DNA of 64,000 bases from Phytohabitans sp036906915 (lineage in GTDB: Bacteria; Actinomycetota; Actinomycetes; Mycobacteriales; Micromonosporaceae), in contig NZ_JBAKHX010000028.1 of the NCBI RefSeq assembly GCF_036906915.1, forward strand, positions 1-64,000. Direction: 5' to 3'. Below are positions 33,990 to 42,494 of this stretch, one piece after another. The position numbers were made by a program, and so were the translations under genes. The notes beneath the pieces are model-generated. The model had not been told where the DNA came from. It was given only the letters and a program-made list of their open reading frames with translations, and searched no databases. Every line of letters begins with the position of its first letter. Position 1 is the stretch's first letter.

Positions 33990-34967
33990 TTACTTGCCGA
34001 TCCAGCGTGCGGCGGCCGCTGAAAGGCGCTCGCCCGCGGCGGCGTCGGCCGGTATGAGCTCTTCAATATCTCGGATTTGTTCGGATGTCAGCTCGATTGC
34101 GGCGGCGGCTGCGTTGGCTTCTATGTGCCGGACATAGGTGGTGCCGGGAATCGGCACGGTTTCTCGCGCGATCAACCACGCGAGTGCGAGCTGGGCCGGC
34201 ATGACTCCCATCTCATCGGCGAGGGCGCGCAACCGATCGACAAGGGCGAGGTTGGCCACACGGTTGCCGTCGCCGAAGCGAGGGTTGCTGCTGCGCAGGT
34301 CGTCGTCGCCGAACGCGGTGTCAGTGTTGATCTGCCCGGACAGCAGCGCGCGACCGATGGGCGAGTAGGCGACGAGCGTGATGCCCAGCTCACGGCACGT
34401 CGGCAGGATCTCCGTTTCAACCTCACGACTGAGCAGTGAGTACTCGGTTTGCAGCGCGGTGAGCGGATAGACGGCATGTGCCCGGCGCAGTGTTTGCGCG
34501 TTGACCTCGGACAACCCCAGATGGCGGACCTTGCCCGTCGCTACCAGGTCGGCCATGGCACCCATCGTGTCCTCGATAGGGATCTGGGGATCTCGGCGGT
34601 GCAGGTAGAACAGGTCGATGTGATCGACGCCAAGGCGTTGGAGGGATTCATCGCAGGACTGACGCGCCCAGTTGGGTGAGGAGTCGATGCGCATGGGCCC
34701 AAGGTCACGTCGGATGCCGAACTTGGTGCATAGGAAGACCCGGTCCCGCCGGTCGTGGATGGCTTTGGCGACAAGCTCCTCGTTGTGCCCGGCGCCGTAG
34801 GAAGCAGAGGTGTCGATGAGGTCGATGCCGAGTTCGAGGGCGCGGTGAATGGTGCGGATGGACTGAGCCTGCGGCGGGCGGGGTCCATAGTGTGCACTCA
34901 TGCCCATACAGCCCAGGCCGAGGGCCGAGACCTGTGGGCTGCCGTTACCGAGGGTCGTTCTACGCAT
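33990..34967 (-). CDS. aldo/keto reductase
   Basis: 325 residues from ATG 34967. The TIM-barrel markers are LGLGCMGMSAHYG, the catalytic DTSASYG (Asp and Tyr), the Lys in FLCTKFGI and the His in DLFYLHRRDP. An NADPH-binding segment (VAYSPIGRALLSG, PIPGTTYVRHIEAN) is complete. It reduces aldehydes or ketones. Its start overlaps the end of the MerR gene by 8 bp, so the regulator and enzyme form one unit with the regulator first. It lies 56 bp outside the right end of the transposon. Confidence 0.9.
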   Translation of the reverse strand: MRRTTLGNGSPQVSALGLGCMGMSAHYGPRPPQAQSIRTIHRALELGIDLIDTSASYGAGHNEELVAKAIHDRRDRVFLCTKFGIRRDLGPMRIDSSPNWARQSCDESLQRLGVDHIDLFYLHRRDPQIPIEDTMGAMADLVATGKVRHLGLSEVNAQTLRRAHAVYPLTALQTEYSLLSREVETEILPTCRELGITLVAYSPIGRALLSGQINTDTAFGDDDLRSSNPRFGDGNRVANLALVDRLRALADEMGVMPAQLALAWLIARETVPIPGTTYVRHIEANAAAAAIELTSEQIRDIEELIPADAAAGERLSAAAARWIGK

Positions 34968-35355
34968 GATCCTGCTCCAGGAGGGTGCGGTATCGGTCGA
35001 TTTTCCGGTCGATGACCACCAGGTCGCGTTGCAGCGCAGTGATGCGCTCCAACGTCCGTTGGCGGTGGGCTTCGAGCAAGGCGAGCCGGTCGACCCGGGT
35101 GGCCGGTCCGCCATGGATCAATGCCACATAGTCGTGCATCTCAGTAAGCGGCATGCCGGTTGCCCGCATCTTGATCAACAGCTGCAGTCGGTCGATGTCG
35201 ACTGGCCGGTACCTGCGTTGTCCGGCGGCATCGCGCGGGATCGTGTCGAGCAATCCGATCTGTTCATACCAGCGCAATGTGTCCGGGGACAGGCCCACCA
35301 TCTCCGACACCTGTCCGATGGTCGGCCCGTTGACCAGCGACGCCTCGATCGTCAT
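34960..35355 (-). CDS. MerR-family regulator
   Basis: 131 residues from ATG 35355. The HTH reads IGQVSEMVGLSPDTLRWYEQ, then IGLLDTIPRDAAGQRRYRP and a C-terminal coiled coil (LLEAHRQRTLERITALQRDL). It resembles the MerR proteins that pair with aldo/keto reductases or SDRs. It overlaps the reductase gene downstream. The open frame runs without a stop upstream of ATG 35355 into a Tn3 transposase N-terminal fragment, so a longer chimeric protein starting at GTG 35757 is possible. Confidence 0.85.
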   Translation of the reverse strand: MTIEASLVNGPTIGQVSEMVGLSPDTLRWYEQIGLLDTIPRDAAGQRRYRPVDIDRLQLLIKMRATGMPLTEMHDYVALIHGGPATRVDRLALLEAHRQRTLERITALQRDLVVIDRKIDRYRTLLEQDHA

Positions 35356-35454
35356 GGCGGCAAGCATGCCCCCTGGAGCTGACTCTAGAGCAAATTCAGT
35401 TATGTCGATTAGTTTCGTGTGTGGCCTTGACGACAGGGCCCCCGGATGCCCGAC

Positions 35455-35757
35455 TTGAGTCTCAAAAACGGGCGCATAGGCGTCCAACTCGGCCACCGGG
35501 ATCACAAGCCGCTCCGACAGCCGCGCCACCGCCGCCGGCGGCACCGCGGCCACCTCGTCCGGAACGAACCCCAACCACGGCAGCGTGCACATCTGCACGG
35601 CCGCGCCGAACACGTTCGACGGCCGCCGGAACCGCCGAAGGAACGCCTCATCCGCCGAAGTCAGCGTGAAGTGCCGGATCAGCTCCGCACGGTTGATCTC
35701 CGGAAACGCCCGAAGCTGGTCCAACTCCTCTGCGGAGAACACATCCCGAGTCGCCAC
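35455..35757 (-). pseudogene. Tn3 transposase N-terminal fragment
   Basis: From GTG 35757 the frame reads FSAEELDQLRAFPEINRAEL then IRHFTLTSADEAFLRRFRRP and CTLPWLGFVPDEVAAVP, the DUF4158 N-terminus of a Tn3 transposase from a different subfamily than the intact one. After about 100 residues the match stops. The frame stays open through a non-transposase linker into the MerR gene. A 38-bp Tn3-type end lies 83 bp upstream. Confidence 0.75.
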
Positions 35758-35839
35758 GTCCGGCGCAACGAGCGAACTTCACGTCCGCGACGTCCGTCGC
35801 GCCTATCCGACAGATCCAAGCACCTCATCGAAGATCGTC

Positions 35840-35877
35840 CTTAGCGTTGGTTTTTCGCTGGAAACTACTGAGACCCC
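35840..35877 (-). repeat. orphan 38-bp Tn3-type terminal repeat
   Basis: On the minus strand it reads GGGGTCTCAGTAGTTTCCAG to CAACGCTAAG, 38 bp, with the GGGG start, GCGAAAA centre and GCTAAG end of classical Tn3/Tn21 ends. It lies upstream of the transposase N-terminal fragment in the expected orientation. No second copy was found in the window. Together they mark the surviving right end of an old element. Confidence 0.7.
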
Positions 35878-35915
35878 TTACCGGAGCGACGGGCCGGCCG
35901 TGGACTGCGCCGCGG

Positions 35916-36755
35916 TCACTCGCACCTGATGTCGGTCATCCACTGACCCGTGGTGCGGGGGGTGATGTCCAGCAGCTTCTGGGCGGAGTTCTCGGGGGTG
36001 ATGGAGCGGTCTGGAAGCGTGTTCATGGCCGCGTACATTCCGGCGACGTCGGCGGCGGGGCCCTCGCCGATCGCGGGCGCGATGGAGGTCTGCATCTGCT
36101 CGGGGGTGATCGGCTCGAAGACGACGTTCTTGCCGAAGTGGGCGCCGAACGCCTGGGCCAGGTCCGCTCCGGTGATCGCCGGGTACTGACCGACGGAGAC
36201 CACCCCGGTCACGTCGTGGCGGTCGAACAGGGCGGCGACGGCGTCGGCGATGTCCAGGTGGGAGGCCCAGGAGATGGGGAGGTCGGCGCGGATCGGGTAG
36301 GGCAGTACGCCTCGCTCGCGGACCGTGTCCATGACGTAGGGCATGAGCAGGTTCTCCAGGTACAGGGTGGGCTCGATCACCGCATGCGACACCCCGCTGT
36401 CCGCCAAGCCGCTGGTCAGTAGGTCGGCCGTGCCGCCGGTGCCGGTCGGCATACCGCTGGTGGAGAACACGACACGGGCCGGGCGGGCCGCGCGGACGGC
36501 GGCGACGATGTTGCGCACGTAGGTCTGGCGCTGCTCTTCCGAGGTGATCGGCAGGTGGATGAACACGCCGTCGGCACCGCGGTATGCCTCGGTCAGTGCC
36601 TGCGTGGAGGAGTAGCCGGCGGCCACCACGCGGGCGCCGGCCACGGCGACGTCCGGGTTGCGGGTCAGAGCGGTCACGGGCTTGCCCGCAGCGGCGAGGG
36701 CAGCGACGACGGGGGCACCCTGGGCGCCGGTAGCGCCGTGGATCACGTAAGTCAT
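35916..36755 (-). CDS. NmrA-like NAD(P)-binding protein
   Basis: 279 residues from ATG 36755 (MTYVIHGATGAQGAP); an ATG three codons earlier (36764) lies in the operator repeat. The Rossmann GATGAQG motif, ALTRNPD and IEPTLYLENLL fit NmrA/azoreductase-type atypical SDRs, which lack the catalytic YxxxK and act as redox sensors or quinone reductases. Divergent from an HxlR regulator that shares its promoter region, the classic pairing for such genes. Confidence 0.87.
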   Translation of the reverse strand: MTYVIHGATGAQGAPVVAALAAAGKPVTALTRNPDVAVAGARVVAAGYSSTQALTEAYRGADGVFIHLPITSEEQRQTYVRNIVAAVRAARPARVVFSTSGMPTGTGGTADLLTSGLADSGVSHAVIEPTLYLENLLMPYVMDTVRERGVLPYPIRADLPISWASHLDIADAVAALFDRHDVTGVVSVGQYPAITGADLAQAFGAHFGKNVVFEPITPEQMQTSIAPAIGEGPAADVAGMYAAMNTLPDRSITPENSAQKLLDITPRTTGQWMTDIRCE

Positions 36756-36758
36756 GGA

Positions 36759-36807
36759 CCCCATTAGTGCACGAGGTGTACCGGTTACATCAACTGCACT
36801 AATGGGG
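36759..36807. promoter_or_regulatory. 13-bp inverted repeat in the NmrA/HxlR promoter region
   Basis: CCCCATTAGTGCA (36759-36771) and TGCACTAATGGGG (36795-36807) are perfect inverted arms with a 23-nt spacer that itself contains a TGTACCGGTTACA dyad. It sits between two divergent starts, where one HxlR dimer could block both genes. Confidence 0.6.
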
Positions 36808-36820
36808 GTACGGTCAAAGT

Positions 36821-37156
36821 GTGACCGATTCCTGTCTTCCTGAGTGCGGTGTTGCCCGGTTCCTCGTGCTGCTCAACGGGCCGTGGGCCACCCTGATCGT
36901 GCGCGAGCTGCTGCACGGCCCGCGTCGCTTCACCGAGCTGCGCGGGGCCCTGCCCGGCATCAGTCCGCACACCCTGACCAGCCGGCTACGCCAGTTCGAG
37001 CGGCACGGCATCGTGACCCGCACCATGTACGCGGAGATCCCGCCGCGCGTCGAATACGAGCTCACCGCTCTCGGCGAGGGGCTGCGCGACGTCCTGGAGG
37101 CCATGGCGGCCTGGGCCACGGCAGTGCCGGATCCCGGAGCCGACGTCACCGTCTGA
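36821..37156 (+). CDS. HxlR-family regulator
   Basis: 111 residues from GTG 36821. It has the compact HxlR winged helix: a cysteine pair near the N-terminus (CLPECG), LLNGPWATLIVRELLHGPRR, the LPGISPHTLTSRLRQFERHG recognition helix and EYELTALGEGL. The cysteines may be redox-sensing. It is divergent from the NmrA-like gene, its likely target. Confidence 0.88.
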   Translation: MTDSCLPECGVARFLVLLNGPWATLIVRELLHGPRRFTELRGALPGISPHTLTSRLRQFERHGIVTRTMYAEIPPRVEYELTALGEGLRDVLEAMAAWATAVPDPGADVTV

Positions 37157-37185
37157 CCGATGTGCGCCTCGGCGCGGGCATCCGC

Positions 37186-37410
37186 CCTTTCCTCGATGCC
37201 GAACCCAGGCAACGGCGGCCCGCAGCACGTGCAGGCAGGCACCGACAGCTCCTGCTCGTCGCGGCGGTCGGTAGCGATGTCGCCGCCCTTGCCGTAGAAC
37301 AGCACCTGGTTGCCGTTCCAACCCTCGGCCACGTTCAGCCCGTCACCGATCTCGCGCTGCAGATCCCGGTCACGCAGGTACGGCGCCCAAGCCGCCTCGA
37401 TAGTCCAAGA
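37186..37410 (-). pseudogene. Tn3 transposase C-terminal fragment, frameshifted
   Basis: The minus strand reads YLRDRDLQREIGDGLNVAEG then WNGNQVLFYGKGGDIATDRR and DEQEL, then (shifted one frame) ACLHVLRAAVAWVRHR. This is the late conserved block of classical Tn3 transposases (R..LQREINEGLNVVE.WN..N..IFYGK.G). It is opposite in strand to the next fragment and of a different subfamily, with a frameshift inside it. Confidence 0.6.
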
Positions 37411-37427
37411 TCAACTCATGGCGGCTT

Positions 37428-38459
37428 TTGGGCTTACCTTGGCCGCACCCCTACGTGATCATCGCGGAGGCCACCAACATGGGCCTGTCCGCGATGGCCG
37501 AGTCCTGCGGCGGGTTCCCGGTCAAAGGCAAGTCCATCACCGCCCGGCACCTGTCCCGGTACTTCGCCCGCGGCCAGGGCGTCTCCACCTACACCCACGT
37601 CTCCGACCAGCACTCCACCTTCGACACCAAGGTGATCGTGGCGACCGCGCCGGAGTCGCACTACGTGCTCGACGGGCTGCTCGGGAACGCCACCGACCTG
37701 CCGGTCTTCGAGCACGCCACTGACACCCACGGCGCTACCCTGGCAAACTTCGCCCTGTTCGACCTGGTCGGCAAACAGCTGTCCCCGCGCATCCGCGACC
37801 TCGGCAAGATCACCCTGTACCGGACCGGGCCCCGCGCCGACTTCCTCGACCGCTCCCCGCGCGCCGGGGCGCTGCTGACTCGCCGGCTGAACCTGGTTTT
37901 GATCACGGACACGTGGGACGACCTGCTGCGCGTGGCCGCTAGCGTGCAGGGCGGGCACGCCACCGCGGCGCTGATCGTCGGGAAGCTGTGCTCGTCGAAA
38001 CGACAGCAAAACGCGCTGACCAGCGCGATCAAGGAGTACGGGGCGCTGCGCCGCACCGTCTACGCCGCCCGCTACCTGGCCGACGAGACCTACCGGCGGC
38101 GCATTGCCCGGCAGCTGAACAAGGGAGAGAACCTGCACGCTCTGCGCCGTTCCCTCGCGTACGCCGGGGAGGGAGCGCTGCGGCGTCGGCACCACGAGCA
38201 GCAGACCGAGGAGATGTGGTGCCTGACCTTGGCCACAAACGCGATCGTCTGCTGGTCGACGGAGTATCACGGTCTTGGTGTGGCCGCGCTGCGTCGGGCC
38301 GACCGCCAGGTCGACGACGAGGTCCTCGCGCACATCTGGCCGACGCACCACGAGAACGTGCACTTCTACGGCACCCACTCGGTCGACATCGACGGCGAGC
38401 TTGCCCAGCTCGACAGCGACGGCTACCGGCCGCTGCGTGTGCTACCAGGAAGTCGCTGA
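37428..38459 (+). pseudogene. Tn3 transposase C-terminal half
   Basis: About 340 residues: IIAEATNMGLSAMAESCG (as in ADATNLGL), FARGQGVSTYTHVSDQHSTF, then the DDE catalytic end (RIRDLGKITLYRTGPRADFL, RRHHEQQTEEMWCLTLATNA and HENVHFYGTHSVDID). The first 600 or so residues are missing: the frame opens at a junction near 37430 right beside the opposite-strand fragment. It cannot transpose. Its ending differs from the intact transposase, so it came from a separate element. Confidence 0.75.
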
Positions 38460-38577
38460 GATCACCTCAGTGGCTCGGGCAGGCTATATGCCCGGCGTTT
38501 CGGATCCGATGATGGACGACGGGCGCCGCGCCTTGAGCGTCCGCTGATTTGTCTTTCGGCAGTGTCGCGCGGCAACC

Positions 38578-40038
38578 GTGGCCCGTACTGTCGCCTCGGT
38601 GAAGCGCGCGACGATCAAGGTCGCGGTGGCAGCCGGAACGGCTGCCACCGCACGGGCTGTTGACCCGGGATTTCTTCTGACTGGGGCTGCGGTCGTGTTT
38701 GCCGGTCTGAGCATGGTGAGCGGGTGGTGGTTGTTGCCGACCGTGGTTACCGCGTTCCTGGCCGGACGGCGCCCGGGGCGGACGGGCCCGACGGTGCTTG
38801 CGCTAGTGGCGGTGCTCTCGGCCGGTGTGGTGGTGTTCTCGGTCGTGCCCGGCTGGCTGCAACTGGCGAGCCGGTTCCTGATCGTGATCGTCGCCGGCAC
38901 GATGTCGCCATGGTTCGCGGGACGGTCCTGGCGCCAGTATCAGGATCTGGTCCGGGCCGGTTGGGAACGGGCCGAGCAGGCGCAGCGTGAACAGCGGCTG
39001 GTCGCCGAGCAAGCTCGGCTGCGCGAGCGTGCGCGGATCGCTCAGGACATGCATGATCTGCTCGGTCACGACCTCAGCCTGATCGCATTGTCCGCGGGCG
39101 CGTTGAAACTGGCGCCGGGCCTGGAAGAGCACCACCGAAAGGCCGCCGCAGACCTCAGGGCCCGGGCCGGAGCTGCGGTGGACCGCCTCGGCGAGGTGAT
39201 CGGCGTCCTGCGCGAGCAGACCGATAGCGCTCCAATGGACGTCTACGGGCCCGATCTCGCGGCGCTGACGGCCGCGGCTTCGGCATCGGGGCTAGTGGTG
39301 AAGTTGCGTATCGATGGGGAGGCGGGCGATCTGCCGCCGATGGCCGAGCGGGCTATGCACCGGGTCGCGCAGGAGGCGCTGACCAACGTGGCCAAACACG
39401 CGCCCGGAGCGACGGCGATCATTTCCGTGACGCATACGGCGGCCGAGACGACGATCGTGGTAGAGAACGGCCCGCCACCGTCACCGGCCGGCGTGCAGGT
39501 CCGCCCCTGCAGCGGCGGGCGTGGTCTGGTCGGCCTCGCCGAACGGGTGCGGTTGGTCGGCGGCACATTCGAGTACGGCTCGCACCATGGAGGTTTCGCC
39601 GTCACCGCGCGGATCCCGCGGATCCCGGTGCCACCGCCGGTGACCCCTTGGACGGATCGGGCGCTGCCGCAGGAGCATCGCCGTGCCCGGCGGCGGGTGG
39701 GCCGTTCCCTGGTCATCGCGGTGATGGTGCCGCTGGTCACTGGTGGGCTGCTGAGCGGGGCTCTGGCGGGCTGGGAGACGCTGTCCGCGGCACAGGCGGT
39801 CTTGGATCCGGGCGACTACGCCCGCCTGCGCATCGGGCAGGATCGTTCCGAGGTGGAGCGTGTCCTGCCGCGCCGGCAGACGCGCTACCGGCCGCTGACT
39901 GCCGCGCCGACCGAGGACGGGGTGACGTGCGAGTACTACGCGATGACGGCCGATCGCTTCGACGATCGCTCCGGGGACGCCTACCGGCTCTGCTTCCGCG
40001 ACAACGTGCTGGTGTCTCAGGACTCGGTCACCTCGTGA
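38578..40038 (+). CDS. sensor histidine kinase with extra C-terminal membrane helix and OmlA-like tail
   Basis: 486 residues. N-terminal membrane segments (about 30-115) precede a HisKA_3 domain with H159 (ARIAQDMHDLLGHDLSLIAL), an HATPase N-box (RVAQEALTNVAKHAPG) and G-box (GGRGLVGLAERV). Beyond the kinase, residues 377-398 form another membrane helix, and 405-486 hold a SmpA/OmlA-like patch (YARLRIGQDRSEVERVLP) with two cysteines. This tail is absent from ordinary NarL-type kinases. It starts at GTG 38578 (GTG 38599 possible) and is followed 7 nt later by its response regulator. Confidence 0.87.
   Translation: MARTVASVKRATIKVAVAAGTAATARAVDPGFLLTGAAVVFAGLSMVSGWWLLPTVVTAFLAGRRPGRTGPTVLALVAVLSAGVVVFSVVPGWLQLASRFLIVIVAGTMSPWFAGRSWRQYQDLVRAGWERAEQAQREQRLVAEQARLRERARIAQDMHDLLGHDLSLIALSAGALKLAPGLEEHHRKAAADLRARAGAAVDRLGEVIGVLREQTDSAPMDVYGPDLAALTAAASASGLVVKLRIDGEAGDLPPMAERAMHRVAQEALTNVAKHAPGATAIISVTHTAAETTIVVENGPPPSPAGVQVRPCSGGRGLVGLAERVRLVGGTFEYGSHHGGFAVTARIPRIPVPPPVTPWTDRALPQEHRRARRRVGRSLVIAVMVPLVTGGLLSGALAGWETLSAAQAVLDPGDYARLRIGQDRSEVERVLPRRQTRYRPLTAAPTEDGVTCEYYAMTADRFDDRSGDAYRLCFRDNVLVSQDSVTS
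38624..38650. other. perfect 11-bp hairpin in the 5' end of the kinase gene
   Basis: CGGTGGCAGCC and its complement GGCTGCCACCG flank a 5-nt loop. It is in the coding sequence near residue 20 if GTG 38578 is right. It may be a chance dyad, an attenuator, or a terminator for the upstream transposase fragment. Confidence 0.35.
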
Positions 40039-40045
40039 GCCGCCG

Positions 40046-40726
40046 ATGATCCGCGTACTAATCGCCGACGACGAGCCGATGATCCGTGCCGGGCTACGCG
40101 CGGTTCTCGCCACTGCTGCTGACATCGAAGTCATCGGCGAGGCCGGCGACGGACACCACGCCGTCGAGCTGGCGCGGCGGCACCGGCCCGCGGTGGCCGT
40201 CCTCGACATCCGGATGCCCGGCATGAACGGCATCGAAGCGATGGCGGAGCTCCGCAGGACCGTGCCGGCCACACGCGTGATCATTCTGACCACGTTCGGG
40301 GAGGACGACTACATCCTGCAGGCGCTCGGCGGCGGCGCCGCCGGCTTCCTGATCAAGTCCGGCGAGCCCGAGGAGCTGATCATCGGGGTACGCGCGGTGG
40401 CCGACGGCGCCGCCTACCTGTCACCGAAAGTCGCGGCCCGCGTCGTAGCGCACCTCGCCGCGACGGGCGCGGACACCCTGGCCGTGCGGCGCTCCAGCGC
40501 CCGTGACCGGGTCGACGCCCTCAGCCCCCGGGAACGGGATGTGCTGGCCTTCCTCGGCAGCGGGCTGTCCAATGGGCAGATCGCCCGACGGCTGCATGTG
40601 GTCGAAGGAACGGTCAAGGCGCACGTGAGTTCCATCCTGGCCAGACTCGGTGTGGAGAACCGGGCTGCGGCCGCGGTGGTCGCCCACGAAGCGGGCATCA
40701 CTGTTCCACCACCTGCGCAGCAGTGA
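40046..40726 (+). CDS. NarL/FixJ-type response regulator
   Basis: 226 residues. The receiver has the acidic pair in LIADDEP, the phospho-Asp in AVLDIRMPGMNG and a conserved Lys in GFLIKSGEPEE. The LuxR HTH reads LSPRERDVLAFLGSGLSNGQ then IARRLHVVEGTVKAHVSSIL. It starts 7 nt after the kinase gene, so they form a two-component system. The last 306 bp overlap the 3' end of the opposite-strand PAP2 gene. Confidence 0.92.
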   Translation: MIRVLIADDEPMIRAGLRAVLATAADIEVIGEAGDGHHAVELARRHRPAVAVLDIRMPGMNGIEAMAELRRTVPATRVIILTTFGEDDYILQALGGGAAGFLIKSGEPEELIIGVRAVADGAAYLSPKVAARVVAHLAATGADTLAVRRSSARDRVDALSPRERDVLAFLGSGLSNGQIARRLHVVEGTVKAHVSSILARLGVENRAAAAVVAHEAGITVPPPAQQ

Positions 40727-41410
40727 CGACACCGCGTGCTGGGCCGGCGGCATGAGCCCCAGCAGGGCAGCCGCCACCACCGCGCCGCCGAGCAACGCAC
40801 CGGCCAGAACGTCGTGCGGGTAGTGCACCCCCACCAGCACCCGCAGCAACGCGGCTGCCCCGGCCAGGGGCAACGTCAGCGCGGCAAGGCGCGGCCACAG
40901 CACCGCCAGCCCGACGGCCAGCCCAGCGGCCAAGGTGGCGTGGTTGCTCGGGAACGACCAGTCCCCGCTTGCGGGACAATCGGCGATCAGCTCGATCCCC
41001 GTACGCAGCGCACGGCACGGTCGTTCCTCGTCCACCACCAGCTTTACCGCTTCACTGACTGCGTACGCCGCCACGATGCCGAGACCGGTCAGCACGGTCC
41101 CGGTAACCCCTCGAACGTCCCGGCGGCGCATCGCCGTCCACCACATCGCGACCAGCAGCATGCCCAGGAGCACCAGAGTGCCCTCGGTAGCCACCTCCAG
41201 CGCCGGGCCAAACCACGACGGTGCGCCCGCCGTCGCCCCGATGACCGCTCGGTACCCGGACACCGAAACTCCGTCGGTAACCTGCACGGCCCCGGCTCGG
41301 CCCAACCCGCCCGGAGAAAGCCAGGCGACCGTCGCCGCAACCGCTGCCAAGACGCCGACCGCAGCCAACAACCGACCAGCCCCGCTGGTAGCTCGTGTTT
41401 CTCGTTTCAT
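40421..41410 (-). CDS. PAP2-family phosphatase with extended, overlapping C-terminus
   Basis: 329 residues from ATG 41410. Residues about 5-220 are a membrane PAP2 phosphatase with motifs KLVVDEERP, SFPSNHA and RVLVGVHYPHDVLAG in order, plus several membrane helices. Such enzymes dephosphorylate lipid phosphates. After residue 225 the sequence loses membrane character and runs antisense through the response regulator's HTH to a stop at 40421. Normal family members end about there (215-230 aa), so the original stop is probably lost and about 100 non-native residues added. Confidence 0.78.
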   Translation of the reverse strand: MKRETRATSGAGRLLAAVGVLAAVAATVAWLSPGGLGRAGAVQVTDGVSVSGYRAVIGATAGAPSWFGPALEVATEGTLVLLGMLLVAMWWTAMRRRDVRGVTGTVLTGLGIVAAYAVSEAVKLVVDEERPCRALRTGIELIADCPASGDWSFPSNHATLAAGLAVGLAVLWPRLAALTLPLAGAAALLRVLVGVHYPHDVLAGALLGGAVVAAALLGLMPPAQHAVSSLLRRWWNSDARFVGDHRGRSPVLHTESGQDGTHVRLDRSFDHMQPSGDLPIGQPAAEEGQHIPFPGAEGVDPVTGAGAPHGQGVRARRGEVRYDAGRDFR

Positions 41411-41599
41411 GGGGGTCGACCGTAGAAACGAAAGCAGCCGGAAACCCGAGCCGAACGGCAACCGCGCACCCCAGACGATCGTCAGGGTTGACCACTCCGC
41501 AGAGAACAACGCAGCGACAAACCCACGCAGCGGGCCGAGTCGGACGGTGGGGGCGACTCGGCCACATTCTGTGTCACATCGCCGGAAGAGGTCGCCGAG

Positions 41600-42494
41600 G
41601 TGTCCGTGATCCCGCTGCCGACCGCCCGGCGCCCGGTGGCGCTTGTGGTCGCCGTCGACGCGTTCCTCAACCGGTTCCGCGGCGATCTCCGCACCCGCGC
41701 CACCTACACAGAGACCCTGCGCCGGCTGCGCGAGACTGCCGGGGATCAGGTGCCGGTCGCCGCGCTCACCCCGGAGCTCTACGAGCAGACGATGGCCCGC
41801 TGGGACCAGGGCGCCGCGAACACCTGGAACAAGCACCTGTCCGCGCTGACCTCATTCACCACCTACTGCCGCCGTCAGGACTGGCTGACCACCGAACCCC
41901 GGCCGCCGTCTGGAGCGCCGCAAGGTCACCCGAACCCGGGACAAGGCCATCCCGCGTGCTCGCCTGGAGCGGCTGTTCACCGACGACCGCCACCCGCTGC
42001 GCGAGCGGTTGCTGTGGCGGACGCTCTACGAGACCTGCGCCCGTGCCGAGGAGATCCTCGGCCTGGACGTGCCCGACCTCGACATGGAGTTCCGCCGCGC
42101 CCTGGTCACCGAGAAGGGCGGCGACCGCGCCTACGTGCACTGGGAGACCCCGACCGCACGCCTGCTGCCCCGGCTGCTGGCCGGTCGTACCGCCGGGCCG
42201 GTGTTTCTGGCCGACCGGCGTGCTCCCGGCGCCGGACGCCGCGCGCCGGCCCTGGTCGACGTCTGCCCGGACACCGGCCGCGGCAGGCTGTCGTACCCGC
42301 GCGCCGAGTACCTGTTCAAGCAGGCGTCCCAGCTCCACGACCCGCACGGTGCCGGGTACACCCTCCACCAGCTGCGCCACTCCGGCCTGACCCACCTCGC
42401 GGCCAAGGGCCGCAGCGCCGCTGAACTACAGGCCAAGTCCCGCCACCGACACCTGGCCACCCTCGGCATCTACGTCCGACTCGGCGAGGAGACA
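41600..42494 (+). pseudogene. tyrosine recombinase, frameshifted
   Basis: GTG 41600 starts a core-binding domain (DAFLNRFRGDLRTRATYTET, NTWNKHLSALTSFTTYCRRQ). Near 41905-41915 the match changes frame: RRLERRKVTRTRDKAIPRAR, then the catalytic part ETCARAEEILGLDVPDLDME, GYTLHQLRHSGLTHLAAKG and RHRHLATLGIYVRLG. Catalytic Arg, HxxR and a late Tyr (IYVR) are present, so a single indel inactivated it. It then runs into a Tn3 transposase tail, so the original C-terminus is also replaced. Confidence 0.7.
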
